The notes beneath the pieces are model-generated. The model saw nothing but the letters and a program-made list of their open reading frames with translations. It had not been told where the DNA came from and ran no database searches. Both the position numbers and the translations under genes were made by a program. 8,546 nt of DNA, from NCBI GenBank assembly GCA_905479025.1, contig CAJQKX010000740.1:1-8546 (forward strand). Direction: 5' to 3'. Of the stretch, positions 1 to 6,251 are shown in pieces (position 1 is the first letter of the stretch; each line of letters starts with the position of its first letter). Origin of the DNA: an uncultured Paraglaciecola sp. Its GTDB lineage: Bacteria > Pseudomonadota > Gammaproteobacteria > Enterobacterales > Alteromonadaceae.

Positions 1-1138
1 TTTCAATTAATATGCCTAAGTGAAGTTCACCACGACCTGACACGCGGAATTTATCCGGATCAGTTGGTATTTCTTCCACTTTAAGTGCCACGTTGTGGAT
101 CAACTCGTGCTGTAAACGTTCAAGGATATTACGTGAAGTAACGAACTTACCTTCTTTACCAGCAAAAGGAGAGTTATTAACTTGAAATGTCATGGTCACT
201 GTTGGTTCATCAACAGAAAGAGGCGGTAACGCTAACACTTCAGCTGGATCACACACTGTATCGGAGATTTTAAGCTGGCCAACACCAGTAATTGCAACAA
301 TATCACCCGCATCAGCAGAATCTACTTCGTGACGTTCTAAACCTAAGTAACCTTGTACTTGTCCAATTTTACCATTACGTGTGTTACCGTCAGCACCAAT
401 AATAGTCACTGCTTGGTTAGGCTTAACCGAACCACTGATAATACGACCTATACCTATTACACCCACATAAGAGTTGTAATCAAGTTGAGATATTTGCATT
501 TGTAATGGGCCGTTAATATCGGCAGCAGGTGGCTTAACGTGTTTGATGATCGTTTCAAACAAAGGCGTCATGTTATCGCAAGGGACATCTAAGTCGTTGG
601 TCGCCCAACCATTTATAGCGGATGCGTATACCACTTGAAAATCGAGTTGATCGTCCGTTGCACCTAAGTTATCGAACAAATCAAAAACTTGATCCATGAC
701 CCAATCTGGACGAGCGCCTGGCTTATCAATTTTGTTGATAACAACGATTGGCTTTAAACCTTGAGCAAAGGCTTTTTGTGTCACAAAACGGGTTTGTGGC
801 ATGGGGCCTTCTTGTGCATCCACCAATAACAAGACTGAATCGGCCATAGACATAACGCGCTCTACTTCACCACCGAAATCGGCGTGCCCAGGCGTGTCTA
901 CTATATTGATGCGGAATTCGTTCCATTTAATTGCCGTGTTTTTTGCAAGAATGGTAATACCACGTTCTTTCTCAATATCGTTTGAGTCCATCACGCGTTC
1001 TTCGGCTTCGCCGCGACTTTCTTCTAATGTACCCGACTGTTGTAATAACTTATCAACTAAGGTGGTTTTACCGTGGTCGACGTGGGCAATTATCGCTATG
1101 TTCCTCAAATTTTCGATTGAGGTGGTTGATGAACTCAT
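1..1138 (-). CDS. typA: Ribosome-associated translational GTPase BipA/TypA (C-terminal part missing off the left edge)
   Basis: I translated the minus strand from the ATG at 1138. It stays open for 379 codons to the window edge; the family is about 605 residues, so domain III's end and the C-terminal domain lie outside. The product is a translational GTPase that binds 70S ribosomes and helps 50S assembly, important at low temperature and under stress (family knowledge). Visible GTPase motifs are the P-loop AHVDHGKTT (residues 18-26), switch ERGITI (58-63), G3 DTPGH (81-85) and G4 NKID (135-138). The EF-Tu-like domain II segment QMQISQLDYNSYVGVIGIGR and domain III motif SGRGELHLGILIE match E. 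coli BipA almost residue for residue, which separates it from EF-G or LepA. The start fits because the conserved NLRNIAIIAH begins at residue 10, with a weak AGAG ribosome-binding site about 8 bases upstream. It is divergent from glnA, as in E. coli. Confidence 0.97.
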   Translation of the reverse strand, partial: MSSSTTSIENLRNIAIIAHVDHGKTTLVDKLLQQSGTLEESRGEAEERVMDSNDIEKERGITILAKNTAIKWNEFRINIVDTPGHADFGGEVERVMSMADSVLLLVDAQEGPMPQTRFVTQKAFAQGLKPIVVINKIDKPGARPDWVMDQVFDLFDNLGATDDQLDFQVVYASAINGWATNDLDVPCDNMTPLFETIIKHVKPPAADINGPLQMQISQLDYNSYVGVIGIGRIISGSVKPNQAVTIIGADGNTRNGKIGQVQGYLGLERHEVDSADAGDIVAITGVGQLKISDTVCDPAEVLALPPLSVDEPTVTMTFQVNNSPFAGKEGKFVTSRNILERLQHELIHNVALKVEEIPTDPDKFRVSGRGELHLGILIE

Positions 1139-1156
1139 TATCTATACTCTGTGATG

Positions 1157-1186
1157 GCGGTTACTCGTACGTTAGTAACGAGCCGC
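1157..1186 (-). promoter_or_regulatory. Hairpin in the typA 5' leader
   Basis: GCGG (1157-1160) pairs with CCGC (1183-1186) and CTCGT (1164-1168) with ACGAG (1178-1182). A 3-base bulge (1161-1163) separates the two stem parts and the loop is 9 bases. The structure lies about 19-48 bases upstream of the typA start codon, inside the leader expected from the predicted promoter. It has no T-run, so it is not an intrinsic terminator. An effect on translation or mRNA stability is possible but is inference only. Confidence 0.4.
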
Positions 1187-1214
1187 AAAATTAACTGAAA
1201 TTTTATCGGGGCAT

Positions 1215-1244
1215 ATTATACAGTTTTATCCAACATTTAGCGAA
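1215..1244 (-). promoter_or_regulatory. Predicted sigma70-type promoter of typA
   Basis: On the minus strand a perfect TATAAT (-10, plus-strand positions 1215-1220) lies 18 bases downstream of TTCGCT (1239-1244), a poor -35 match. Transcription would start near 1208, giving a leader of about 70 bases that includes the 1157-1186 hairpin. The -10 is convincing; the -35 assignment is weak. Confidence 0.55.
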
Positions 1245-1296
1245 CTTCAAATTCATATAGCTGTAAATAAAGGAAGGCCTCTCAATTGTTTAACAT

Positions 1297-1326
1297 TGCA
1301 TTAACCTGGCGACCTCAGGTGATGCA
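1297..1326. promoter_or_regulatory. 30-bp imperfect dyad between typA and glnA, possible operator
   Basis: The left arm TGCATTAACCTG (1297-1308) and right arm CAGGTGATGCA (1316-1326) are inverted copies with one small mismatch/bulge, around a 7-base centre. ACCTG/CAGGT and TGCAT/ATGCA pair exactly. There is no T-run, so it is not an intrinsic terminator. It sits upstream of the glnA NtrC-like sites and downstream of neither gene, so a protein-binding site is the simplest reading. The left part also resembles a degenerate NtrC site (TGCA-N7-TGG), centred 42 bp from the next site. The cognate regulator is unknown. Confidence 0.4.
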
Positions 1327-1338
1327 TTTAAGTGCTTC

Positions 1339-1355
1339 TGCTTTATTATGGTGCA
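1339..1355 (+). promoter_or_regulatory. NtrC-like binding site upstream of glnA (distal of the adjacent pair)
   Basis: TGCTTTATTATGGTGCA carries one perfect half-site (TGGTGCA) of the NtrC consensus TGCACCA-N3-TGGTGCA and a weak left half (TGC). Its centre is about 129 bp upstream of the predicted sigma54 transcription start and 21 bp (two helical turns) from the centre of the next site. Confidence 0.6.
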
Positions 1356-1359
1356 GCGT

Positions 1360-1376
1360 TGCATTATATTGGTTCG
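1360..1376 (+). promoter_or_regulatory. NtrC-like binding site upstream of glnA (proximal of the adjacent pair)
   Basis: TGCATTATATTGGTTCG agrees with the E. coli-type NtrC site TGCACCATATTGGTGCA at 13 of 17 positions by eye. It is centred about 108 bp before the predicted start, close to the position of the proximal enhancer site at E. coli glnAp2. Together with the 1339-1355 site it probably forms the enhancer on which NtrC-P oligomerises. Confidence 0.7.
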
Positions 1377-1449
1377 TTTGGTGATGTTTTTTTCGTTTAC
1401 GCTATTCTAAAAAGACATAAACAAAAGGCATTCCAATCACTTAAGTATG

Positions 1450-1465
1450 TGGCATGATAATCGCT
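1450..1465 (+). promoter_or_regulatory. Sigma54 (-24/-12) promoter of glnA
   Basis: TGGCATGATAATCGCT matches the sigma54 consensus TGGCACG-N4-TTGCW, with the invariant GG (1451-1452) and GC (1463-1464) separated by 10 bases. Transcription should start near 1476, giving a leader of about 65 bases. The NtrC-like sites lie about 108 and 129 bp upstream. A GATAAT inside the element (1456-1461) could be a sigma70 -10, but it lacks a good -35. The leader has a 5-bp hairpin (GGAGT 1489-1493 with ACTCC 1500-1504). Confidence 0.85.
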
Positions 1466-1540
1466 TTACACTAATAAGTTATGGGTTTGGAGTGAATCGA
1501 CTCCGACTGATATATTTATACTTTTAATCTGGAGGACACC

Positions 1541-2950
1541 ATGTCAGCACAAAAGGCCTTAGACCTTATTAAAGAAACCGAAGCTAAATTTGTTGATTTA
1601 CGCTTTACCGATACCAAAGGCAAGGAACAACACGTTTCTATTCCTACTCATCAAGTGACTGAAGATTTCTTCGAAGAAGGCAAAATGTTTGATGGTTCTT
1701 CTATACTTGGTTGGAAAGGCATTAATGAATCAGACATGATTTTAATGCCTGATGGCGATACCGCTGTACTTGACCCATTCGCTGAAGAAACACAAATCAA
1801 TATCCGTTGCGATATCTTAGAGCCTATGACTATGCAGGGTTATGACCGTGATCCTCGCTCTGTCGCACGTCGTGCAGAAGAATATTTGAAGTCTACGGGC
1901 ATTGGTGACACAGCTTTGTTTGGTCCTGAACCAGAATTTTTCTTGTTTGACGATGTACGTTTCCACACAGATATGGCCGGATCAATGTTTAAAATTGATT
2001 CAAGCGAAGCCAAGTGGAATTCAGGCTCAGAATTTGAAGAAGGCAACATGGCGCACCGACCTGGTGTTAAAGGCGGTTATTTCCCTGTTCCTCCAGTCGA
2101 TTCAGCTCATGATACCCGCGCGGCTATGTGTATGGTTATGGAAGAAATGGGCTTAACAGTTGAAGCACATCACCATGAAGTCGCGACTGCTGGTCAAAAT
2201 GAAATTGCCTGCCTTTTTAATACTTTGGTTAAAAAAGCAGATGAAGTGCAAATATATAAGTATGTAGTGCATAACGTTGCACATGCTTACGGACAGACTG
2301 CTACGTTTATGCCTAAGCCTCTAGTTGGCGATAATGGTTCAGGTATGCACGTTCACCAATCAATTTCTAAAGATGGTAAAAACATCTTTGCAGGTGACAA
2401 GTATGCCGGAATGTCTGAAGAAGCTTTGTTCTACATTGGCGGTATTATCAAACATGCTCGCGCAATCAATGCTTTTACTAATGCTTCTACTAACTCATAC
2501 AAACGTTTAGTACCTGGCTTTGAAGCGCCTGTGATGTTGGCATATTCTGCTCGGAACCGTTCTGCTTCTATCCGTATTCCTTTTGTCACCAGCGACAGAG
2601 CTCGTCGTATTGAAGTGCGTTTCCCTGACCCAACAGGCAACCCTTACTTAGCATTCACTGCCATGTTGATGGCTGGCCTTGATGGGATTAAAAACAAGAT
2701 TCACCCTGGCGATTCAATGGATAAAGACTTGTATGACTTACCTGCAGAAGAAGCAGCAGCCATACCTCAAGTCTGTAGTTCATTTGAGCAAGCACTAGAA
2801 GCCCTTAACAACGACCGTGAATTCTTAACCGCTGGTGGGGTTATGTCTGATGCATCCATCGATGCTTACATCGAGCTAAAAAGTGCAGAAGTTGAAAAGC
2901 TAAACATGACAACTCACCCAGTTGAGTTTGATATGTATTACAGCGTATAA
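1541..2950 (+). CDS. glnA: Glutamine synthetase, type I (GSI-beta, adenylylation-regulated)
   Basis: This cytoplasmic dodecameric enzyme makes glutamine from glutamate, ammonia and ATP and is the main entry point for ammonium at low concentration. The product is 469 residues, the same length as E. coli GlnA, and aligns throughout. Visible motifs are [17 protein letters not shown] near residue 50, catalytic [10 protein letters not shown] near 127, [13 protein letters not shown], the ATP-site [11 protein letters not shown], and NRSASIRIP with the active-site arginines. Tyr398 in DLYDLP (codon 2732-2734) is the adenylylation site (Tyr397 without Met), so control by a GlnE adenylyltransferase and PII is expected, though neither gene is here. 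The start is fixed by GGAGG at 1531-1535, five bases before the ATG. The sigma54 promoter and NtrC-like sites upstream make it a nitrogen-starvation-induced gene. A strong terminator follows directly. Confidence 0.99.
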   Translation: MSAQKALDLIKETEAKFVDLRFTDTKGKEQHVSIPTHQVTEDFFEEGKMFDGSSILGWKGINESDMILMPDGDTAVLDPFAEETQINIRCDILEPMTMQGYDRDPRSVARRAEEYLKSTGIGDTALFGPEPEFFLFDDVRFHTDMAGSMFKIDSSEAKWNSGSEFEEGNMAHRPGVKGGYFPVPPVDSAHDTRAAMCMVMEEMGLTVEAHHHEVATAGQNEIACLFNTLVKKADEVQIYKYVVHNVAHAYGQTATFMPKPLVGDNGSGMHVHQSISKDGKNIFAGDKYAGMSEEALFYIGGIIKHARAINAFTNASTNSYKRLVPGFEAPVMLAYSARNRSASIRIPFVTSDRARRIEVRFPDPTGNPYLAFTAMLMAGLDGIKNKIHPGDSMDKDLYDLPAEEAAAIPQVCSSFEQALEALNNDREFLTAGGVMSDASIDAYIELKSAEVEKLNMTTHPVEFDMYYSV

Positions 2951-3000
2951 AACTCCAAGCTTTTAGCTGATTATCTTGAATAGTCATTAAAATAAATCAC

Positions 3001-3026
3001 AAGCCCGCATTTGCGGGCTTTTTTTT
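3001..3026 (+). terminator. Rho-independent terminator of glnA
   Basis: A perfect 8-bp stem, AAGCCCGC (3001-3008) with GCGGGCTT (3013-3020) around an ATTT loop, runs into an uninterrupted T-run ending at 3026. It lies 50 bases after the glnA stop. It should end most glnA transcripts and set the synthase gene apart from the regulators downstream, as in E. coli glnA-glnL. Confidence 0.93.
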
Positions 3027-3098
3027 ACCTGTAATAAGGCTACACTTAATGACTCACTCTGCGGCAAAGAGTCGCTGATATTTGGAGTATGACATACT

Positions 3099-3626
3099 AT
3101 GAGATTCGCCTTTGTTATCTGTTTATTATTATTGTGCATAAGTGTTTCGGCGCAGGTGGTGTATAAAACGATAAAGGCCGATGGCAGCGTGGTTTACAGT
3201 GATGTTCGCAGCGATGGTGCGGTACCTGTTAACCTATCCTCTATGAATACTGTTGTTGTTCCTACTCTCAATAATGCTGCCAGCCAAACAACTAGCCAAC
3301 TTAATCCTATAAAAAAACTCAGTCCTGAAGTGCAGTATCAAGTATTTATTCTTTCTCCCGCTGCGGGACAAACATTACGTGATAATTCCGGTGCAGTCAC
3401 CATTCATGCAGAAGTGGCACCCCAAAAATCTGGAAAATTTCAATTAGTTATTGATAATAAGATAGTTAAAACTCAATTAAAAAGTAAATTTCAATTAGAA
3501 AATGTTCATCGAGGCGCTCACACCATTCAAATTGATTTTCTTGACAACTCAGGCAAGATCCTTGCATCGTCGAATCAGCAGACCTTTTATCTGCACAAAG
3601 CTTCTGCTTTGATCAATGCTAACTAG
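3099..3626 (+). CDS. Secreted DUF4124-domain protein of unknown function
   Basis: 175 residues. The N-terminus MRFAFVICLLLLCISVSA is a clear signal peptide with predicted cleavage after Ala18. The mature protein begins QVVYKTIKADGSVVYSDV, the pattern of DUF4124 (a short beta domain at the N-terminus of many proteobacterial exported proteins). A linker rich in Asn/Thr/Ser follows (about 45-75). A beta-rich region (about 79-166), with FILSPAAGQTLRD and HRGAHTIQIDFLD, looks like an Ig/fibronectin-type fold. The two cysteines in the signal region do not form a good lipobox. GGAG at 3084-3087 lies 11 bases from the ATG, slightly far. It sits between the glnA terminator and glnL; I recall a similar small gene there in Vibrio and Alteromonadales. 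A role in nitrogen metabolism is not shown by the sequence. Confidence 0.85.
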   Translation: MRFAFVICLLLLCISVSAQVVYKTIKADGSVVYSDVRSDGAVPVNLSSMNTVVVPTLNNAASQTTSQLNPIKKLSPEVQYQVFILSPAAGQTLRDNSGAVTIHAEVAPQKSGKFQLVIDNKIVKTQLKSKFQLENVHRGAHTIQIDFLDNSGKILASSNQQTFYLHKASALINAN

Positions 3627-3686
3627 TGTAAATCGGTTTATTTTTATAAAAAGTAGTATCTATATCAAAGCAGCTAAATAATACTT

Positions 3687-3703
3687 TGCACTATATAAGT
3701 GCA
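3687..3703 (+). promoter_or_regulatory. NtrC operator in front of glnL (probable autoregulatory site)
   Basis: TGCACTATATAAGTGCA is a palindrome with perfect 6-base arms. It agrees at 14 of 17 positions with the NtrC site TGCACCATATTGGTGCA and is very like the E. coli glnL operator as I remember it. It ends 15 bases before the glnL ATG. A possible sigma70 -10 (AATAAT, 3677-3682, poor -35) would place the transcription start inside or next to the palindrome, so bound NtrC would block initiation. No sigma54 element is visible here, which favours repression over activation. Confidence 0.8.
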
Positions 3704-3718
3704 TTAAAAGTTGAATTT

Positions 3719-4798
3719 ATGTCTGAATCTACCACTACTGAAAATTTACTCGATAATCTATCGACGGCCGTGCTTGTGTTAGACAATAAATTAATTGTCC
3801 AATATGCTAATCATGCTGCGCAAAATGTATTTGAACGTAGTTTGAATTTGTTAATGGGTTGTTCATTCAATCAGTTTATAGCCTCCTCTAGTCTAGATTT
3901 TGAACGCTTTCAAAACTTTACGGAATTTGGTGACGTTTATTCTGATAGTGAAGTCGCCTTCAAATTTACTGATGGCCGACACACCCGAGCTGACGTTTCT
4001 GTTACTTATATATTGGAAAAACCAAATCAACGAATATTAGTCGAAATTAGACTGGTGGAACAACAGAAAAAAATCAGTCAAGAAAATCGCCAATGGGCGC
4101 AACAGCAGGCTGCCCGAGAGTTGGTGCGTGGATTAGCCCACGAAATTAAAAATCCATTAGGCGGCATCAGAGGCGCGGCACAACTACTCGCTAAGCAGCT
4201 ACCTAGTGATGAGTTGAAAGAATTTACCCAAGTTATTATTGAACAATCCGATAGGCTTACCAATTTAGTTGATCGTTTATTGGGACCTAATTTGAGGCCA
4301 AATTTTGATTGGCAGAACGTGCATCAAGTGCTCGAGAAAGTCTGTACCTTGGTACAACTTGATCCCAGCCATAATATTGCTATAACAAGGGATTATGATC
4401 CAAGTATTCCAGATGTGTATTTAGATCAAGATATGATGCAGCAAGCCACATTAAATATAGTGCGAAACAGTGTGCAAGTGTTGTCAGAACACCAGGATAT
4501 AGTAGCTAAAATTACAATAATGACTAGAGTAGAACGTCAAGTGAGCATTCATGGTGCTTGTTACCCGCTATGCGTAAAAATTCAAATTATCGACAACGGC
4601 CCGGGCATCCCCACTAAACTTAAAAACACATTGTTTTACCCTATGGTTACCAGTAAAAAAGAAGGTAGTGGTTTAGGTTTATCTATATCTCAAACTCTGA
4701 TCGGTCATCACCGCGGAAAAATTGAAGTCGATAGTTGGCCTGGCAGAACAGCATTTACTATATATATACCCATTGATAAAAAGGAGCCACAGGCATGA
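3719..4798 (+). CDS. glnL: Nitrogen-regulation sensor histidine kinase/phosphatase NtrB (NRII)
   Basis: A cytoplasmic kinase that phosphorylates NtrC under nitrogen limitation and, when bound by PII, dephosphorylates it. I chose the ATG at 3719 (359 residues). A frame-compatible TTG at 3686 would start at the edge of the NtrC operator and adds 11 residues not seen in E. coli NtrB, whose PAS domain starts at about the same distance. The order is a PAS domain (about 8-110), the H-box RGLAHEIKNPLGG with phosphorylated His141, and an HATPase domain. The latter has N-box LNIVRNSVQVL (246-256), G1 DNGPGIP (292-298), an F-box-like LFYPMV and G2 GSGLGL (316-321). No membrane segment is present, as expected. 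The ribosome-binding site is weak (AAAAG). The stop overlaps the glnG start by 4 bases (ATGA), indicating translational coupling. Confidence 0.97.
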   Translation: MSESTTTENLLDNLSTAVLVLDNKLIVQYANHAAQNVFERSLNLLMGCSFNQFIASSSLDFERFQNFTEFGDVYSDSEVAFKFTDGRHTRADVSVTYILEKPNQRILVEIRLVEQQKKISQENRQWAQQQAARELVRGLAHEIKNPLGGIRGAAQLLAKQLPSDELKEFTQVIIEQSDRLTNLVDRLLGPNLRPNFDWQNVHQVLEKVCTLVQLDPSHNIAITRDYDPSIPDVYLDQDMMQQATLNIVRNSVQVLSEHQDIVAKITIMTRVERQVSIHGACYPLCVKIQIIDNGPGIPTKLKNTLFYPMVTSKKEGSGLGLSISQTLIGHHRGKIEVDSWPGRTAFTIYIPIDKKEPQA

Positions 4799-6201
4799 GT
4801 GCAGAACCAGTATGGATAGTCGATGACGACAGCTCAATTCGCTGGGTATTACAAAAAGCGTTGCAGGCAGCGAATATTTCATGTTTCAGTTTTGAAAACC
4901 CCCAAGACTTATTATTGCAGTTAGAAACAGGGCAACCGCCTGAAGTGATAGTGTCAGATATTCGTATGCCACAAATGGATGGGATGGTGTTATTACGTGA
5001 GGTGCATAAGCGTTTTGAAAATATTCCTGTGATTATTATGACCGCCCATTCTGATTTAGACAGTGCGGTGAATGCCTATCAAAGTGGTGCATTTGAGTAC
5101 TTACCCAAACCCTTCGACATCGACGAAGCAGTCAATTTAGTTCAGCGGGCGCTAACCCATGCGCGAGAACAATCTAGTAAGAATAAGCCTCCTGAATTAG
5201 TCAAAGCGACTGAGATTATTGGCGAAGCCCCAGCTATGCAAGAGGTGTTTAGAGCCGTTGGACGTTTATCTCGTTCGAGCATTAGTGTGTTGATTAACGG
5301 TCAATCAGGCACAGGTAAAGAGTTAGTGGCACATGCATTACATCGTCATAGTCCACGCTCAGAGAATACTTTTATTGCGCTAAACATGGCGGCAATACCG
5401 GCCGACCTCATTGAATCTGAGTTGTTTGGTCACGAAAAAGGTGCGTTCACTGGGGCACAAGCTGCAAGGCAAGGGCGTTTCGAACAAGCTAATGGTGGTA
5501 CATTATTTTTAGATGAAATCGGCGATATGCCCATTGACGTGCAAACCAGACTTTTGCGCGTGTTAGCAGATGGCCAATTTTACCGAGTCGGCGGTCATAA
5601 TCCAGTCACTGTAGATGTGCGAATTATTGCTGCGACTCATCAAAACTTGGAACAGCGCGTATCCGAGGGAAAATTTCGTGAAGATTTGTATCACAGATTA
5701 AATGTCATACGTATTCATATACCCACACTCAGTGAAAGGCGTGAAGATATTCCAATTTTAGCGGCGCATTTTTTGCAAAAAGCGGCGGTAGAGCTTGCAG
5801 TTGAAGTTAAATCACTTAGTAAAGAGACTAAAAAAGTTTTGGCTAATTTACCCTGGCCAGGAAATGTTCGGCAGCTTGAAAATATGTGTCGTTGGCTAAC
5901 GGTGATGGCTAGCGGTCAAGAAGTGCTTCCCCACGACTTACCGCCAGAAATTAACCAACAACCAGTCTTAGCCGCAGAGACTCCCCCCACTGGTGATTGG
6001 CAAACACTTCTTGCTAGTTGGGCAGATACGCAATTACAAACCGGTCATAATAATATACTAGATGATGCGATTATGAGTTTTGAGCGTATTTTGTTAGAGC
6101 GTGCTTTGCACTTCACACATGGACACAAACAAGATGCAGCTAAGCGTTTAGGTTGGGGGAGAAATACACTGACCCGTAAACTCAAAGAGTTAGATATGTA
6201 A
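4795..6201 (+). CDS. glnG: Nitrogen-regulation response regulator NtrC (NRI), sigma54 activator
   Basis: A sigma54-dependent enhancer-binding protein of 468 residues (E. coli has 469). The receiver domain (1-120) has acidic residues Asp10-12, phospho-acceptor Asp55 in SDIRMP, Thr83 and Lys105. The AAA+ domain (about 140-380) has Walker A GQSGTGKE (169-176), the sigma54-contacting GAFTGA loop (216-221), Walker B TLFLDE (236-241) and [10 protein letters not shown]. The C-terminal Fis-type helix-turn-helix includes [20 protein letters not shown] and ends at residue 468. One oddity is Walker A Gln170, where nearly all family members have Glu (GESGTGKE); whether it alters ATPase activity is unknown. 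AAGGAG at 4781-4786 lies 8 bases before the ATG, and the 4-base overlap with glnL ties their expression. Its likely targets in this window are the sites before glnA and glnL. Confidence 0.98.
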   Translation: MSAEPVWIVDDDSSIRWVLQKALQAANISCFSFENPQDLLLQLETGQPPEVIVSDIRMPQMDGMVLLREVHKRFENIPVIIMTAHSDLDSAVNAYQSGAFEYLPKPFDIDEAVNLVQRALTHAREQSSKNKPPELVKATEIIGEAPAMQEVFRAVGRLSRSSISVLINGQSGTGKELVAHALHRHSPRSENTFIALNMAAIPADLIESELFGHEKGAFTGAQAARQGRFEQANGGTLFLDEIGDMPIDVQTRLLRVLADGQFYRVGGHNPVTVDVRIIAATHQNLEQRVSEGKFREDLYHRLNVIRIHIPTLSERREDIPILAAHFLQKAAVELAVEVKSLSKETKKVLANLPWPGNVRQLENMCRWLTVMASGQEVLPHDLPPEINQQPVLAAETPPTGDWQTLLASWADTQLQTGHNNILDDAIMSFERILLERALHFTHGHKQDAAKRLGWGRNTLTRKLKELDM

Positions 6202-6221
6202 TGCAATATATGTAGAGTGGA

Positions 6222-6251
6222 AACAGCCAGTTAAATAATTGCTGGTTTGTT
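6222..6251 (+). terminator. Weak candidate terminator after glnG
   Basis: AACAGCCAG (6222-6230) can pair with CTGGTTTGTT (6242-6251) through CCAG/CTGG plus a G-U pair and a one-base bulge, with an 11-base loop. It lies about 20 bases after the glnG stop. The stem is AT-rich and no real T-run follows, so termination here is uncertain. It overlaps the end of the decayed minus-strand gene. Confidence 0.3.

Noticed and set aside
801..1194. Open frames on the plus strand across the start of typA (801-1154 and 982-1194)
   Set aside because: They are antisense to the highly conserved GTPase domain of typA and their translations resemble no known protein pattern.
1489..1504. glnA leader hairpin as a riboswitch
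   Set aside because: It is a 5-bp stem with a 6-base loop; ACTCC could also pair with the ribosome-binding site by only 4 bases, so there is no support for a ligand-binding structure.
3089..3098. Upstream ATG at 3089 as start of the DUF4124 protein
   Set aside because: It is 10 bases from the chosen ATG and therefore out of frame; it has no useful open frame.
3686..3718. TTG start for glnL 33 bases upstream of the ATG
   Set aside because: It would begin at the edge of the NtrC palindrome, adds residues absent from NtrB homologues, and has no ribosome-binding site.
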